64,000 bases of DNA from Hyaloscypha bicolor E (GCF_002865645.1 NW_020194512.1:1275119-1339118), one strand, 5' to 3'. Positions 22,684 to 33,830 are shown, counted from the first letter of the stretch. Translations and numbers: made by a program. Notes: generated from the sequence alone by a model not told the origin.

Positions 22684-23478
22684 TTACTGCACAGCCTCCA
22701 TCCCAAACCACAAATGCCAAGTCCACTCCAACACCCTCCCCGCCTGCCTCCCCTCAACCCCGGTCTCGAGCAACCACTCCCTGAGCCCCACCCAAGTCTC
22801 CAACCCCCTCCTCCTGACCGCCTCCCTAGAAACCGCAAACTGCGCGCAACAAGGCGCAGCAATCTTCTCCGGCAGCCCAACCCGGTTCCGGTTCTCGTCT
22901 CTCAAGAACTCATTCAATAGCGTTGAAATAAGGACATCTATTGATGCGGTCCGGAGATCTGACATTGGCGCCACGTTGCCGGGGAGTTCAAATACATTCT
23001 CGCAGCCCGGGAGACAGCGCGGACTCACGTACCCCTGCTTTAAAATCGTATCGAGATTCAGGTGCGCGAGCTCGTACGAAGAAGAGAACATCTGATGCCA
23101 AGCTTGGTGATGGTCATGATGGAAGAACATCACATCAGGCAGGTTGTGATAATTGTCAATGACATAAGTTAGATAGACCATTGCTTCGTTCCCCTTGTTC
23201 TTTGGCACGGTGAGCGCGTGCGGGTCGTCGGTTACGTAGATGTGTGGTGTCCAGTGGGTGGTGCGGAGAGAGGGGTATAGCCAGGTTAGGTTTGAGGAGC
23301 GGGTGCTGGCTATGATGAGGTGTTTGGTGAGGTGGGGGTGTGTGTCTTTCGGCTTCTTGGGCTGTGGGGAGGAGGAAGAGGTGAAGTAGCGAAGAGCGAG
23401 TGTGAAAACGACTGCAGCGAGGAGCGGCCGGATGGCGAAGGTGGCGAGGCGTTGCACGCGGCGGGATGTGAGGCCCAT
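22684..23478 (-). CDS. DUF3431 family type II membrane protein
   Basis: Intronless, 264 residues from ATG 23478. An N-terminal hydrophobic anchor at about residues 14-32 (FAIRPLLAAVVFTLALRYF) follows a basic start, so the bulk should face the secretory lumen. The body carries the family pattern: HLIIASTRSSNLTWLYP, PHIYVTDDP, NKGNEAMVYLTYVIDNY, LPDVMFFHHDHHQAWH, then SPRCLPGCENVFEL and CCAQFAVSREAVRRR. DUF3431 proteins are fungal and glycosyltransferase-like in organisation (a late Cys-Cys plus AQFAVS block as in other Golgi enzymes), but their reaction is not established. The invariant His cluster and conserved Asp pairs are intact, so the gene looks functional. Confidence 0.88.
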   Translation of the reverse strand: MGLTSRRVQRLATFAIRPLLAAVVFTLALRYFTSSSSPQPKKPKDTHPHLTKHLIIASTRSSNLTWLYPSLRTTHWTPHIYVTDDPHALTVPKNKGNEAMVYLTYVIDNYHNLPDVMFFHHDHHQAWHQMFSSSYELAHLNLDTILKQGYVSPRCLPGCENVFELPGNVAPMSDLRTASIDVLISTLLNEFLRDENRNRVGLPEKIAAPCCAQFAVSREAVRRRGLETWVGLREWLLETGVEGRQAGRVLEWTWHLWFGMEAVQ

Positions 23479-23598
23479 TTTGAACGCTGCCTCCCTTCCC
23501 CTAATACAATAATGTGAGGTGGGTGAGGTGAGGCTCGGAGAGAAATATTAATGCCGAGAGAAAAGTTCAGATGAGAACGACAAGGAGATGAGATGGAT

Positions 23599-23605
23599 TT
23601 ATACC
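23599..23605 (-). promoter_or_regulatory. TATA-like box of the DUF3431 gene
   Basis: The minus strand reads GGTATAA about 120 bp before the ATG. Confidence 0.4.
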
Positions 23606-24523
23606 TCCAAACACGCAAACCCGGGACTTATCTAGTGAGCATCAGACTTCCAGTCGGAGATCTGTGGTCGAATCGCCGTTCGCGATCTGAAACGGGGGCA
23701 GGAGGTGACGGTGGCGAAACGTGCCTCATGTTGTGTCTGTGCGTGCACGGCCGTGTCAAGAACTGGGAATGCCCTCATTTACCATAAGAAGGAGGGGAAG
23801 TTATTGCCGAAAGAGAGTTCGGATTTTAAGGGCAAGTTGGGCTGGCAGTGCAAGCCGAGAAAATCGCTCAGGGGCGTAGATCACGTGCTCGACCCCCTTT
23901 CCCAACAACTGGGTATGTGTCGCCTGCATCTCCAGGACTTTAATCTCAATGATGATAAATATCTCCTCCTGAGTCTCAGTGAACGGAGAGGTACCTCTCT
24001 GCGTCCTAACTCAATGTCGACCGCGGTTTGAAGCAAAGTTAATAACTCAAGTTCTACTGCAGGACAAAAATTGTTGTTTAATTGGGTTATACTGCTGAGC
24101 GCTCAGTGACGAGGTCAAAGCGGGCCGGGAGATGTCTTACCTGGGAAATCAAGGTCGAGGAACCCATTTCTTGAAGTATTCGCTGCTTGACAAGAGGGTG
24201 GACACGTATCGAAAGGAACAAATATTGAGAGATTGAAACATGTACAAGAGTTAATTTGTCTCAATGAGAGGGTACGGAGGGTGTTGCGATTCCACCCTCC
24301 AGCATTTGGCACTAGAACGCCTTCACCCACCCTTACCCCTGCAGACCTGCCCCAACTCCGATCATAAGAATACCTTTTCCGCCCATAAGTCGTTCTCAAT
24401 CCAAGCACACACCATAAAACTCCTGAATATACTATACACACCGATATGGATATCATCCGTTGTCCAAACACCCCCACCCTACTCTGCGAACACTAAATCA
24501 ATATCATTCTATTCGTACCATCA
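23606..24523. other. intergenic, no gene seen
   Basis: Short frames only, with no recognised domain. Confidence 0.4.
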
Positions 24524-26317
24524 TCATGGCATACTCTCGTGCGAAGTCCTAGAATTCCCCTTCATCTCATTAATCATCTTTCTCCATGTATTCGTAACAA
24601 CAAGATACTTGATGCTCTTCTCCGCGGCATCAAAGACCTTCTCATCGAACTCCCGAGGAATGTCATCCATGTTCCTGACAAATTCCCCCACTTCACCACT
24701 AAAGGCTGATTTTGGCGTCGAAGGAGCTGATGACAGTGGCCAACTCGTTCTCATAGGACTTCCAGGACTTCCAGGACTCATGGGACTGAGCGGCAACTCC
24801 CCTTCATCCCCAGCAAACGGTGTGATCTCATTGTACGGATCGAATATCTCCCGATTCCCTTCCCTCAAGTTCTTCACAGCAGGTTCGAAGATCGCATCAA
24901 GGCGACTGCGAATTCCTCCTTCAATATTAATAGGAAACATAGCGAGCTTTTCGTGCACGCTCTGCGCATATATCTCAACCGCTTTATTGAAAAGTAAAGC
25001 TCTTGAATGAAACGCAGGTGGTGATGGCGTAGCAGCCCACAACGTTTTCCAGTCTCTGACTTGAATGAGAAAGATGATGTTCTCGGCTGTGAAATCTTTC
25101 GTGGCTGCGAACTGGAGGAGCGGTAACGGGTTCATGGCGATGGCGTTCTCCAGCGCCGTGATGGTCATCTCGTACATTTCGTTGTCTCTGTGCTGCGACT
25201 TCTCGGTCCTAAAGGAGGAATTTTGATGAATGGTGGGAGTGGAGTGCGTATGTGTTGAGTTTGAGCCCAGTGTGGTGGAGTCGGGGCACAAGCGAGAGCC
25301 TTCTTCCCAGGATTGGATGGCCGAGAGGGTGGTTTTAGAGAGGTGGTTGGAGCGGTAGGTGGAGTAGATTGGGAAGAATATTGTGCAAGCCTGCATGACG
25401 GTTATGCCTGGGGCGAGCCACATAGGCGGCACGAAGTATCTATTGATGGGCGCGAATTTGGGAGAGAAGACTGATGTAAGCCAGATTGGAGAACCGGGAA
25501 TCCTGTAAAGTCAGTGGAGTTTCTGTCGTGGGATTGTGGAAATGCGCTCACCCCGATATCACGCAAAGGGTGGTTTGAAGACGCCACAGATGTGTATCTC
25601 GGACATCTCGGATCTTATAGAGGAGGTATGGGCCATATACGCAAGACCAGAACATCTGCCAGAACGCTGATGGGACCCATTCGGGTCCTTTTCGGCAGGC
25701 CGCTTGCCCTTGTGCTTTCGGTATCTTTCCCCAGTGACCTTGTAGTTTGTGGTTTGTTGCAAAGATGGCCGTTGTTACCACGACCTGAAGTCTGTCAGAT
25801 ACACCGTCATGAATACTGGAAATGAGCTAGCCACCTGGAGCAGCATTCCTATGCCAATGAAGACGTAGGTCTTTTTGAGCGCAGAGAGACTCCGCCATCT
25901 GGACCGAAGACCCCAGACTCGTGGAGGTCCTCGAATTGACCTTCTGTCTCCATCCAGCAGCTTCCGTTGCTGAATACTGATACTCAACAGCTGTACCTGA
26001 TTGGCTTGGAAAAGAGCAATACCGAACGGGAGGTAGATGCTCATTATCCAGAACTCAACCGAGCACAGAAAATGTCCGTTGATTGTGTACGCCAGCATGA
26101 TCTTGACCAGATACAGATGAAGGAAGCTGGTTGCCGCAACTGCAAGCGGAATATTCCGCATCTTGAGATATGGGTGGTTTCGATGGGCGACAAGCCATGC
26201 AACTCCCGAATACAAGATGACGGTCCATGATATGGCAAAGCTAGCGTAAATTTTCCCGAGATCATCCCAGTTGACCAGCAATCCCCAATTGCGTCCAAGG
26301 GGGTTGATGTGAACCAT
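24524..26317 (-). CDS. seven-transmembrane RGS protein (GprK-like)
   Basis: Exons 25835-26317, 25552-25784 and 24524-25502 (minus strand), with introns of 50 and 49 nt (donors GTGGCT and GTGAGC, CTGAC branch sites), give 564 residues. Seven hydrophobic segments span about residues 15 to 285, including KIYASFAISWTVILYSGVAW, WIMSIYLPFGIALF, WVPSAFWQMFWSCVYGPYLL and MWLAPGITVMQACTIFFPIY. The KIRDVRDTH loop is typical of this family. An RGS domain follows from about 350 (NPLPLLQFAATKDFTAENI, FLIQVRDWKTLW) to VFDAAEKSIKYLVVTNTWRK near the end. RGS domains speed GTP hydrolysis on G-alpha; coupling one to 7TM suggests ligand-controlled attenuation at the plasma membrane. A Ser/Pro-rich insert (SPMSPGSPGSP) splits the RGS. 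The start at 26317 was chosen over an in-frame ATG at 26437 by family length. Confidence 0.88.
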
Positions 26318-27862
26318 CTTGGCTTGATTTCTAGGAGAATCACGCCTTGAGGTTGATTTTGGGAGCGTCTCAACGAGGAGCAGAGAGCTAAAGATGCACC
26401 TCGAAGGAAGATCTGCACTTTTATCAAGCAGCGGCATGGGACCTTCACTAGCAAACGGGAGTCTGTGACGTGTGGCTGCACGGTATCCCGCCTTAGCCCA
26501 TTGTTATCAGCTCGCCAAGGGATATCCGGAGGGACAGCAAAACCTGGATATAAGCACGTGGCGGAAAGCCCCGAATCCAAGCATATATTCAGGCATAATT
26601 AATACCGAGGGAGGATATTGGCTGTAGAAAAATTCCGAACCGGAGGTTTGAAGCTTTTTCCCAGCGCAGGCTTATATCCAATCTGATTATATCCAGACTT
26701 GACTGTACCCGAGGCGGCTGAGTGAAATCCGACGACTGGACGAGGAATGTAAGCCAGGCATCCCATGCGAGGGGCACATGCTGACGACAACCTTCCATAA
26801 GATCTGCTCTGCAATGCCGAAGTGGTGCCTGGAGAAGAAAGTTCGGTGGCACCTGTCAGCCAATGCATCGAAACCGGGCCCGGGGGTCACCCTCCCGTGG
26901 ATGCACCACCACTTACCCCTTCTGAAGAAGATCGTCAACGGGATGCAAACGACGAGACGAACTCACTGTCGATCTAGATCTTCCTCAGAAGGTGGAAAGA
27001 AACGCTCATCCGTTCCGATTCGCAAAGCGTTTCGAAAACGTAGCCATAGGAGTCGCGATTACGCTAACTGCCCACTTTTTGTTTGCATTGTTGTAGATAT
27101 ATGATAAGGCTTGAGAGGTGCAGAACAATATCCTTGGAAATATGTTTAATGCAAACATGGCTGCAGGCATGATCAGGACAAGACGAGGGGATGAGATGTG
27201 GGGTGATTTAGGAACCCTGGAAAGTGTGGAGGGTCTGTGGGTGCGGAGAGGAAAAGAAAAACAGAATGAAGGATTTTGCTTTCCTCACATGCTTTTTCTG
27301 TATCCCAGTACTTCCAGGACTCAGACCTACAATCAGCCCTCTTGCAGTCAAGTCATGCGATAGCTAGGTCTGAGGCTCTATGTCTAGTTTGAGTGACGGA
27401 ATGGTTAATACAGGCCGGTGCGTCCACACCGTGGGAGGGAAAAATAATGTAGCGAGGCAGGGGTGTTCCGCGCTGGCACAGACCAGAAAGCAAACAATAC
27501 GACTTTTTAATTGGCTTTCACCCCTTGTCTGTGGCTCTCTCGCGACATCATTTTCCCTTAGCACGATGTAGGCTTAGGTCGTTTCACTGCAGTCTGTAGA
27601 ACTTCTTGAGAGCAACCAAAAATTTCCCGGTGCTTGCGTCAATTGTCTTAACCTAGAGAGATTCTGCACCCAAGCGTACTTTCCAACTGCAAATGAATAC
27701 GATTCTCGTACAAAATTATTCCTGCCGATTCTCCTTCTACAGTTGATGTGTTCTCTGCCAAATCTCTACCGCCCGCGCATCGCCGAAATCACTTCATTGT
27801 ATCAATGTCCCTTGTGGGGGGGAATTTCATAACCGACCCTCACAGTCCGAGAAGCCTCATCC
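26318..27862. other. intergenic, no gene seen
   Basis: About 1.5 kb with overlapping short frames on both strands around 26,590-27,100 but no domain or splice model. Includes the RGS gene promoter. Confidence 0.4.
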
Positions 27863-28144
27863 TCAATGCTTCGCCGCTTCATCCCAGAGAGCGTCCCATT
27901 CACGGAGCTTGTCGCTCATATCTTTGGAACCCGGGTTCTGGCTTTTAGTTTGGCCAGCGGCAATTGCTGCTCCCGGAGGGTCTGTGTCTGGTTTGCTCTC
28001 CAGATAGGATTTCAGAGGTTTCGAAGGCTCTTTTGACTTGGTATTTCTCAATCTATATCAGTCTGTATATTGTTTTGCTTGGGCGGCAGTGGCTTACTGG
28101 CCGTCATCAGCGACGGTGGGTGAAGGAGCCGATCTTTTAGACAT
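27863..28144 (-). CDS. small conserved-looking protein, 78 residues, two exons
   Basis: Exon 28098-28144 (MSKRSAPSPTVADDG) joins across a 45-nt intron (GTAAGC donor, ATATAG acceptor) to 27863-28052. The Q codon is split CA|A, and the protein continues LRNTKSKEPSKPLKSYLESK. The C-terminus SDKLREWDALWDEAAKH is amphipathic and rich in Trp and acidic residues, the kind of motif that docks on a partner protein. The middle is Pro/Gly/Lys-rich and probably disordered. Family and function are not recognised. The clean splice signals and open joined frame are the main support. Confidence 0.62.
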
Positions 28145-28239
28145 TGAGAAAGTTCCTGAGAATTAGTCGAGATCGGAAAGGGTTGAATTGCTTGAGCAGG
28201 TGTGTAAAGGTGACAATGCAATTATAGTTTGCGCTTTTT

Positions 28240-28255
28240 GGGGGGGGGGGGGGGG
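28240..28255. repeat. 16-base G homopolymer
   Basis: Uninterrupted G-run in the upstream region of the small gene. Confidence 0.9.
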
Positions 28256-29018
28256 TACCATTTGTAAGGCCCAGCTCCCTCCATGTTTAAGTGCTTCCCC
28301 CAAAGCTGTTGAAAATAGGCATGGAGCACTGTTGTTACAACTCCTCACTTACAGTCGGTTCCTCGAACTAAAGCAAGCGCAAACTTGAAGTTTATCGCCC
28401 TGAGCACTAATGTGTCCAGGGATGAGGCTCCGAGAATTAGTGATTGGACAGATCTTATGCGGCTTGCATGCATGTCACTGAAACGTCGAGAGCACATTTG
28501 TGCCCTCCTTCCCACGACTTCAACTATTTCGTCCTGATTGAAACAATCCCATCTTCATCATTATACAAGTTATTTTCATCTTGGTAACCTCATCGGGCAC
28601 AACATGAAAACTCCAGCAGTTCCTCGAAGGCGCGCTGACTCAATCTCTGCTGGGGGGATTGGCGAGGCTGGCCCTTCTGCATTTTGTGGGATTGAGTGTG
28701 CCGAAGAGAGCGATAGTAGTTTGAAAAAGAGGGAGGGGCGAGATAGTATGCCTCACAGCCCCCTGTTTCGTCATACACGCTAGCTCACTTTTCTACAGGT
28801 TACGAACGATACCCCGAACACGCATACCCTTTCGCAAGTCCATTTTACGGAACCCAGCATTCAGTCTCATCATCAACATCAGCACCACTTTACCAAAATG
28901 CAGGGTTGAGTTCTGGTCGCATGGACTTTACACACGGCTCTGAGATGAATAAAGGAGGAGACGACGTGGGCATGGAGACTCAAAGACTTGCGTCTGATGG
29001 CCAAATACGTCGAGAGGC
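28256..29018. other. intergenic / 5' region of the C2H2-like gene
   Basis: An ATG-initiated frame from 28921 (MDFTHGSEMNKGGDD) could be a first exon. A weak 47-nt intron (GTCAAA donor) would join it in frame at RAISSKH of the gene below. Confidence 0.35.
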
Positions 29019-31163
29019 ATGCGTCAAATGGTCCTGATGTATATTGTTGACGATTTAACGGCGAACCAGAGAGCAATATCTTCCAAACATGGGAGCATCA
29101 GTCGACATCAATCTTTCGAATGCTTTTGTGGAGATCAATTCTCCCAACTCGATGCTCTCGTTCACCACCTCGAACCGACTGGTACCATTGGTCTGAAAAA
29201 TCCTTGCCAACAATTCAAAAATTCTTTAGGTCCTTATGGAGTCAAAAACGTGGATCACTTGAGGCAGGGCATTAGTAACTATTATTATCAACAAGAGGTG
29301 AAAGAGGAGGCCACCGTGGCGGCACCGCAGGTCTTCGGTCAAGGTGACTCGTCCTGTACGCCAAAATTGATGGCCACCGATACCATTTCTAAATGGAGTG
29401 ATACCATTGCTAAATGGGTCGCGGTATCTTCGCAGTCAGCGCCGTCGATAATGACCTCGAGAAGCCATGCCAATGTTGTCTTAACAGGACCATTACTTGA
29501 CAAAGATCGACTCTTTCCGGTCCCACAGCTGACTGGATGCATTCCTACAGTCCACGAAACGAGCAGCTCCTTTCCCTTGAATACTAGTTCAATAGAGAAC
29601 AAGACCGGAACTGAGCAGTTTCCAAATGAACTGGAGGAAGCCAAGGACGCAAACAACCGCGCAATAGCCAGCGCCAAGCCACCCTCCTCACGAGCAGTAG
29701 GTTCCTTAGAAGAGGTCTCTATTAGTATCGACTCTCGGATATCTTCAATCGATCCCGATCTCTCAGATTGCGAATCAACTGAGTCTGAGTCTGCTTGGAT
29801 GTCTGATTACTCCAACATTCCATTGCTGAGCCAAAACCACCCATTTATGTTTGTCAAGCCCATTGTTGTTCAAGAAGGACTCTTGGCATTTGAGAATTCA
29901 AAGCAGTCCCAGCAAACCGGCTCTGACAACACAACAGCCAAAAATCCACCAAAGTCATCATGTGGAACAAATCAGGTTCCCACAACACGGCAGAAGAGAA
30001 CTCGTGGAAAAGGGGGTGGCAGTGAAGAACCGAGAGAGAGCGAGGATGATGAAGAGCTTCCAGCCAAGCGGTCGCGAACCTCGAAAAAAGCGTCCGGAAA
30101 TCACACTTCATTCGCCTGCCCATTCGCGAAGAAGAACCCACTCAAGTACCGAAGTTGCTATTCCTACGTATTGAAGCGGATTCGAGACGTGAAGCAGCAT
30201 CTTTCCCGATTCCACCAACTGCCAATTTACTGTCCTCGCTGCGCATGCGCTTTCGACGTCGAAGATGACCGCGACGAACATATCAGGGCATCTTCGTGTC
30301 TGGTCCAGAACACCATTGTTCACGAAGGAATTACAAGGGCACAGAAGTCACAGTTAGGACAAAGAGCACCTTCAAAGATGTCTCCATCGGATCAGTGGTT
30401 TAACGTCTTCGATATCCTTTTTCCTGGCCACAACCCAAGACCAAAATCCGCGTACATGAACGTTGAATTGACGGAAGAGCTGGAGGCTTTTCAAGACCTG
30501 ATGTACGTTGAAGGGTCGAGTATTATTTGGGAGGCAATAAGATCGAGCGGACTCGATGTCTCTGTCATGGCAAATGTGGAGGATGATGCAGCAGCATTGC
30601 TCCATGCAGCAATTCAAGAGGGCCTTCAACAGATTTTCGAGCGGTGGTCAGCAAACATGCCAAGTGTTCTACAAGATCCGCCTGCTCCGAGAGGGACTGC
30701 TGCGGAAGGATCGTCAAGTTCCCAGTACCCACAAGCAAATGAAGGGTTAGGACTTTCAAGGTCGTCATCCGACACCATTTTTGAAAACTCTGTAGAAGCG
30801 AGCACCACTGCCGTTCTAAAACCTCATTTTGATAATCGCGAGATAAATCAAGAGAGCAATTGTCAATTGCCTACACAGGCACAGGCACAGGAAATTTCAA
30901 AATATCCAGATCTGGTTGCAGACACAACCCAGCCTGGCAATCGTCGACAGCCAGCTGCTGCTGCCTCCTTAGCCTCGAATGAAGATCAGCGATACTCGGA
31001 ACCCACACTTGATGCTGATATGGGAGATGCAGATGACCTCTGGGAAGTAAATAAGTATGGTGAGTGTTTTGAATGGGATGATGATTGCCTCCCTCGCAGG
31101 ACTCAAATGGCCGTAGATTCTGGGTCTTTTGATACCGAATTCGTCGAAACGTGGGGCATTTAG
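29019..31163 (+). CDS. fungal C2H2-like zinc-finger protein (putative nuclear regulator)
   Basis: One open frame of 714 residues. An N-terminal finger-like element ECFCGDQFSQLDALVHHL lies near residues 34-51. The diagnostic block lies at about 365-428: FACPFAKKNPLKYRSC, VLKRIRDVKQHLSRFH, PIYCPRCACAFDVEDDRDEH and ending C. This Cys/His arrangement (C-x-H pairs around RI-R-VKQHL-R-H) is shared by a large, expanded ascomycete family usually annotated as C2H2 proteins. A basic, acidic-flanked segment (RQKRTRGKGG, then PAKRSRTSKKAS) just before it looks like a nuclear localisation signal. The C-terminal third is acidic and low-complexity, as in activation regions. DNA binding is inferred, not shown. 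The start is uncertain; an upstream exon is possible. Confidence 0.8.
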   Translation: MRQMVLMYIVDDLTANQRAISSKHGSISRHQSFECFCGDQFSQLDALVHHLEPTGTIGLKNPCQQFKNSLGPYGVKNVDHLRQGISNYYYQQEVKEEATVAAPQVFGQGDSSCTPKLMATDTISKWSDTIAKWVAVSSQSAPSIMTSRSHANVVLTGPLLDKDRLFPVPQLTGCIPTVHETSSSFPLNTSSIENKTGTEQFPNELEEAKDANNRAIASAKPPSSRAVGSLEEVSISIDSRISSIDPDLSDCESTESESAWMSDYSNIPLLSQNHPFMFVKPIVVQEGLLAFENSKQSQQTGSDNTTAKNPPKSSCGTNQVPTTRQKRTRGKGGGSEEPRESEDDEELPAKRSRTSKKASGNHTSFACPFAKKNPLKYRSCYSYVLKRIRDVKQHLSRFHQLPIYCPRCACAFDVEDDRDEHIRASSCLVQNTIVHEGITRAQKSQLGQRAPSKMSPSDQWFNVFDILFPGHNPRPKSAYMNVELTEELEAFQDLMYVEGSSIIWEAIRSSGLDVSVMANVEDDAAALLHAAIQEGLQQIFERWSANMPSVLQDPPAPRGTAAEGSSSSQYPQANEGLGLSRSSSDTIFENSVEASTTAVLKPHFDNREINQESNCQLPTQAQAQEISKYPDLVADTTQPGNRRQPAAAASLASNEDQRYSEPTLDADMGDADDLWEVNKYGECFEWDDDCLPRRTQMAVDSGSFDTEFVETWGI

Positions 31164-31512
31164 GAAACAACCTCTTACTGGCTTCAGATAGTGATTGAAT
31201 CCTGTTGAGGTATTCTTCTCTTGGATTACTCATGAATGGACCTGTCTTCCATCCAAATTTCTCCTCGTGAACGGGACTCTGCAAGGGAATAGGAAACGAG
31301 AGGGTTCCAATCCTCTAACCTACTTCTTCTGCAGTCCCTGCCAGTCTCGACTCAAAATCTGCATATTGAACAAGTGCAGCATTTGAGCTAAGAAAGCTGT
31401 ATGTTTTCGACATTGTACACGATATTCACAACTCGCATTGCTTCGAACGCTAAGAAATGCATTTACCCAGCTTTTCAGCTCGGTCAAATCGGGGGGTCCC
31501 GACAACGGGAAG

Positions 31513-33087
31513 ATGTTTCCCCGCTTACAGAACCCAGAACTGGGACACACAGCCGTATCAGCACTGGCGCATGCCAACATGAGTTCATATAACCGCCAAC
31601 CTCTGACATCTCAGTCTCTCTCACCAACACCAAGGTCAATCGACGGCATCGATTATTGCCCTTCACTTACAAATACAAAAATTCCAATACATGAATTCGC
31701 AATGGAGCCCCTTCCCATCACCTCCGCCAAGTTCATCAGACGTCACGACCTCGACAACCTCCGCAGCTTCCTCATATTCTCCGTCATAATCCACCACACT
31801 ACCATAGCCTATGGCGGCCACGGCCTCTGGCCCTTCCACTCTTCCTGCTTCCCTGCCACCGCGTCACCAGTGCTCCTCCCCTTCGAAGCGGTAGCCCAAA
31901 GCTGCGGTATGGGCCTCTTCTTCTGGATCTCAGGCCGCATGTCCGCTCACTCCCTTTCTCGCTCACCACCCTTTCAATTCGTGAGGAGGAAGGTGGTGAG
32001 ATTAGGCATCCCAACGGTGGTCTACACGGTTCTTCTGAATCCATTGGTGTGGGGACTGGCTATTATGGTGAGGAAATCGGATGAGAATGAGGTGGGAGAG
32101 GCTGAGGCGAACTGGAGGCAGTTGGTGGGGTATTGGAGGGGATTGAGAGGGGTTAAAGGGGTGGTTTGGTATTGTGCTGTTTTATTGATTTTTGATTGCG
32201 TTTCCGCGTTTTCATTATCCGTTTTCCGGTCTCGAAAGGCGAGGATTGAGTTGAAGGATGACGAGGAAAGAGAAAGGAGCAGTAGTTGGGCAGAAGTGAT
32301 TTACAGATCTTTCAGGGCCTGGGGCTGGCTCCTCGTGGCTGCAATCTCTTTTTTCGTTAGGATCTGGTATCCAGTCGGCATCGTGCTTGATCCATTGTGT
32401 ATCCAGGTTGCCTATTTACCGCAATATGTTTTTGCGTACACGATGGGGGTTCTCTCTCTGGGGCAGGGAGAAGAGAGGTTCGCTGGGCCTTTTGATCGTC
32501 CTCTCCCCTTCGCCCCGGATATTACTTCCACCTCGGCCCTGGGAACAGAAGTAATTACACAGAGGATCCAACCGAAGGCAAAAGAAAACCGCACAGCGAT
32601 CCCTCTACGTCGCGCATTGGCAATCTCCTTCCTTACGCTTCCCCTCTGCGGCATCATCCCAAAGCTCTGGGCCCGCTGCTCAGGGCACCCCCTCGATCCC
32701 TCCTCCAACCCCACAGCAGGTGGCTTAAGCCCCTCAGCTCTCACCTACGCGTTCTGGAACGAATTTTCGTTTATCGTCCTTGGGCCGTCTGTCATGTTTT
32801 ACTTCCAAAATCATTACGATCGACCTGCGACGAGCTGGTTGTGGCAACCGAGGTTCAGCTATGGAAGTTATTTGCTGCATCCTTTGGTTAGTGTGGGTAT
32901 TGAGGTGGGTGTTGATGGGTTATTATGTGGGGAGAACGGCTGGTGTGGATCGAATGCGGTGTGGTGGAGCCTATTTGTAGGGCCACTTGTCTTCACGACC
33001 GTTGTGGGGTGTATGAATGCTAGTGTAGCATTTGCGGTTGCGAGGGGCTTGGTAGGTTACGTGCCGGGGATGAAGAAGATTTTATGA
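31513..33087 (+). CDS. acyltransferase-3 family membrane protein
   Basis: Continuous frame; from the first ATG (31513) 524 residues, with later ATGs at 31579 and 31702. The family start is clear: RRHDLDNLRSFLIFSVIIHH, with the paired His that is essential in these O-acyltransferases, then CGMGLFFWISGRMSAHSL and FVRRKVVRLGIPTVVY. About ten hydrophobic segments follow (for example GWLLVAAISFFVRIWYPVG, LPQYVFAYTMGVLSLG, FSFIVLGPSVMFYF), ending FSYGSYLLHPLVSVGIEVG, which is typical of the last helices. Members transfer acyl groups to sugars or small metabolites at membranes; the substrate here is unknown. A loop insert of about 60 residues lies near the middle. It starts about 350 bp after the zinc-finger gene, same strand, with its own promoter space. 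Confidence 0.85.
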   Translation: MFPRLQNPELGHTAVSALAHANMSSYNRQPLTSQSLSPTPRSIDGIDYCPSLTNTKIPIHEFAMEPLPITSAKFIRRHDLDNLRSFLIFSVIIHHTTIAYGGHGLWPFHSSCFPATASPVLLPFEAVAQSCGMGLFFWISGRMSAHSLSRSPPFQFVRRKVVRLGIPTVVYTVLLNPLVWGLAIMVRKSDENEVGEAEANWRQLVGYWRGLRGVKGVVWYCAVLLIFDCVSAFSLSVFRSRKARIELKDDEERERSSSWAEVIYRSFRAWGWLLVAAISFFVRIWYPVGIVLDPLCIQVAYLPQYVFAYTMGVLSLGQGEERFAGPFDRPLPFAPDITSTSALGTEVITQRIQPKAKENRTAIPLRRALAISFLTLPLCGIIPKLWARCSGHPLDPSSNPTAGGLSPSALTYAFWNEFSFIVLGPSVMFYFQNHYDRPATSWLWQPRFSYGSYLLHPLVSVGIEVGVDGLLCGENGWCGSNAVWWSLFVGPLVFTTVVGCMNASVAFAVARGLVGYVPGMKKIL

Positions 33088-33429
33088 GAGTGTATGAATG
33101 GAAGAGAAATTTTGCTACTAGACTCTAACGGGAAGATTTTAGAGGCAACCCCATCTCTTGAAGGGGTGATGGCGGTGCATGGGATCTTGTGATTGCAGAA
33201 GCGGCTTGGGCCTAGAGGGAGACCTGGAATTGGAAAACATTTTTTTCCACAAGGAAAGAAAGACAGAGTGACAAGGTTAAAGAAGATAGTGGACCGACTC
33301 TGATCTCGCCAACAAATCTCCTTATTTACACCATTCTAGCTGTCCCTTCAAAAATCCAGAATCGCCCAAGATCCATCATCACCATCCTTTAACAAGCAAG
33401 GTCTATCTCACCTACACATAACTCCAGCC

Positions 33430-33830
33430 ATGGCCACACATGACGATTCGCCGGGACCGCTTGCCCCCTCATCGCGCAACGATACCCCTCTGCTCAAGTC
33501 CTTTGTCATGCGAGGGTAAGCGAGACCCCTGAATACCATCACGTGCTCGGCATATCACCACCCTTCTTATTACTCAGCTCCAACCCCAACCCCAACCCCA
33601 GATTAATCTATCCTGCATTTCTACAACAAAGCTCACTTTCAACCTAAGTTTATATCATTATCAGAACCATGCACGCAATGTTACGGGGAATTTGGCTGAT
33701 GTATATTACTCCGCTGTTATTGAGGCCACGTCCAGAACCCACCAATGACCGAGCGGAAATTAGCTCAAGCGCCTACCCCCCGCAAAACTCTCCATTCATT
33801 GCAACTCGCAAAAAAAGGCCATTATATTAA
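33430..33830 (+). CDS. possible 83-residue small protein, two exons
   Basis: ATG 33430 follows a CT/AC-rich leader typical of fungal 5' UTRs. Exon 33430-33515 (MATHDDSPGPLAPSSRNDT, then PLLKSFVMR) joins across a 149-nt intron (GTAAGC donor, ATCAG acceptor) to 33665-33830, giving GTMHAMLRGIWLMYITPLLL and ending TRKKRPLY. One hydrophobic segment (IWLMYITPLLL) suggests a membrane or signal-like part. No family recognised. The stop codon falls inside a weak copy of the core that recurs through the array downstream, so this may be the ancestral unit of that array or a chance frame. Confidence 0.3.

Noticed and set aside
33580..33603. AACCCC repeats resembling telomeric sequence
   Set aside because: Only about three units, not the CCCTAA of fungal telomeres, and inside a predicted intron.
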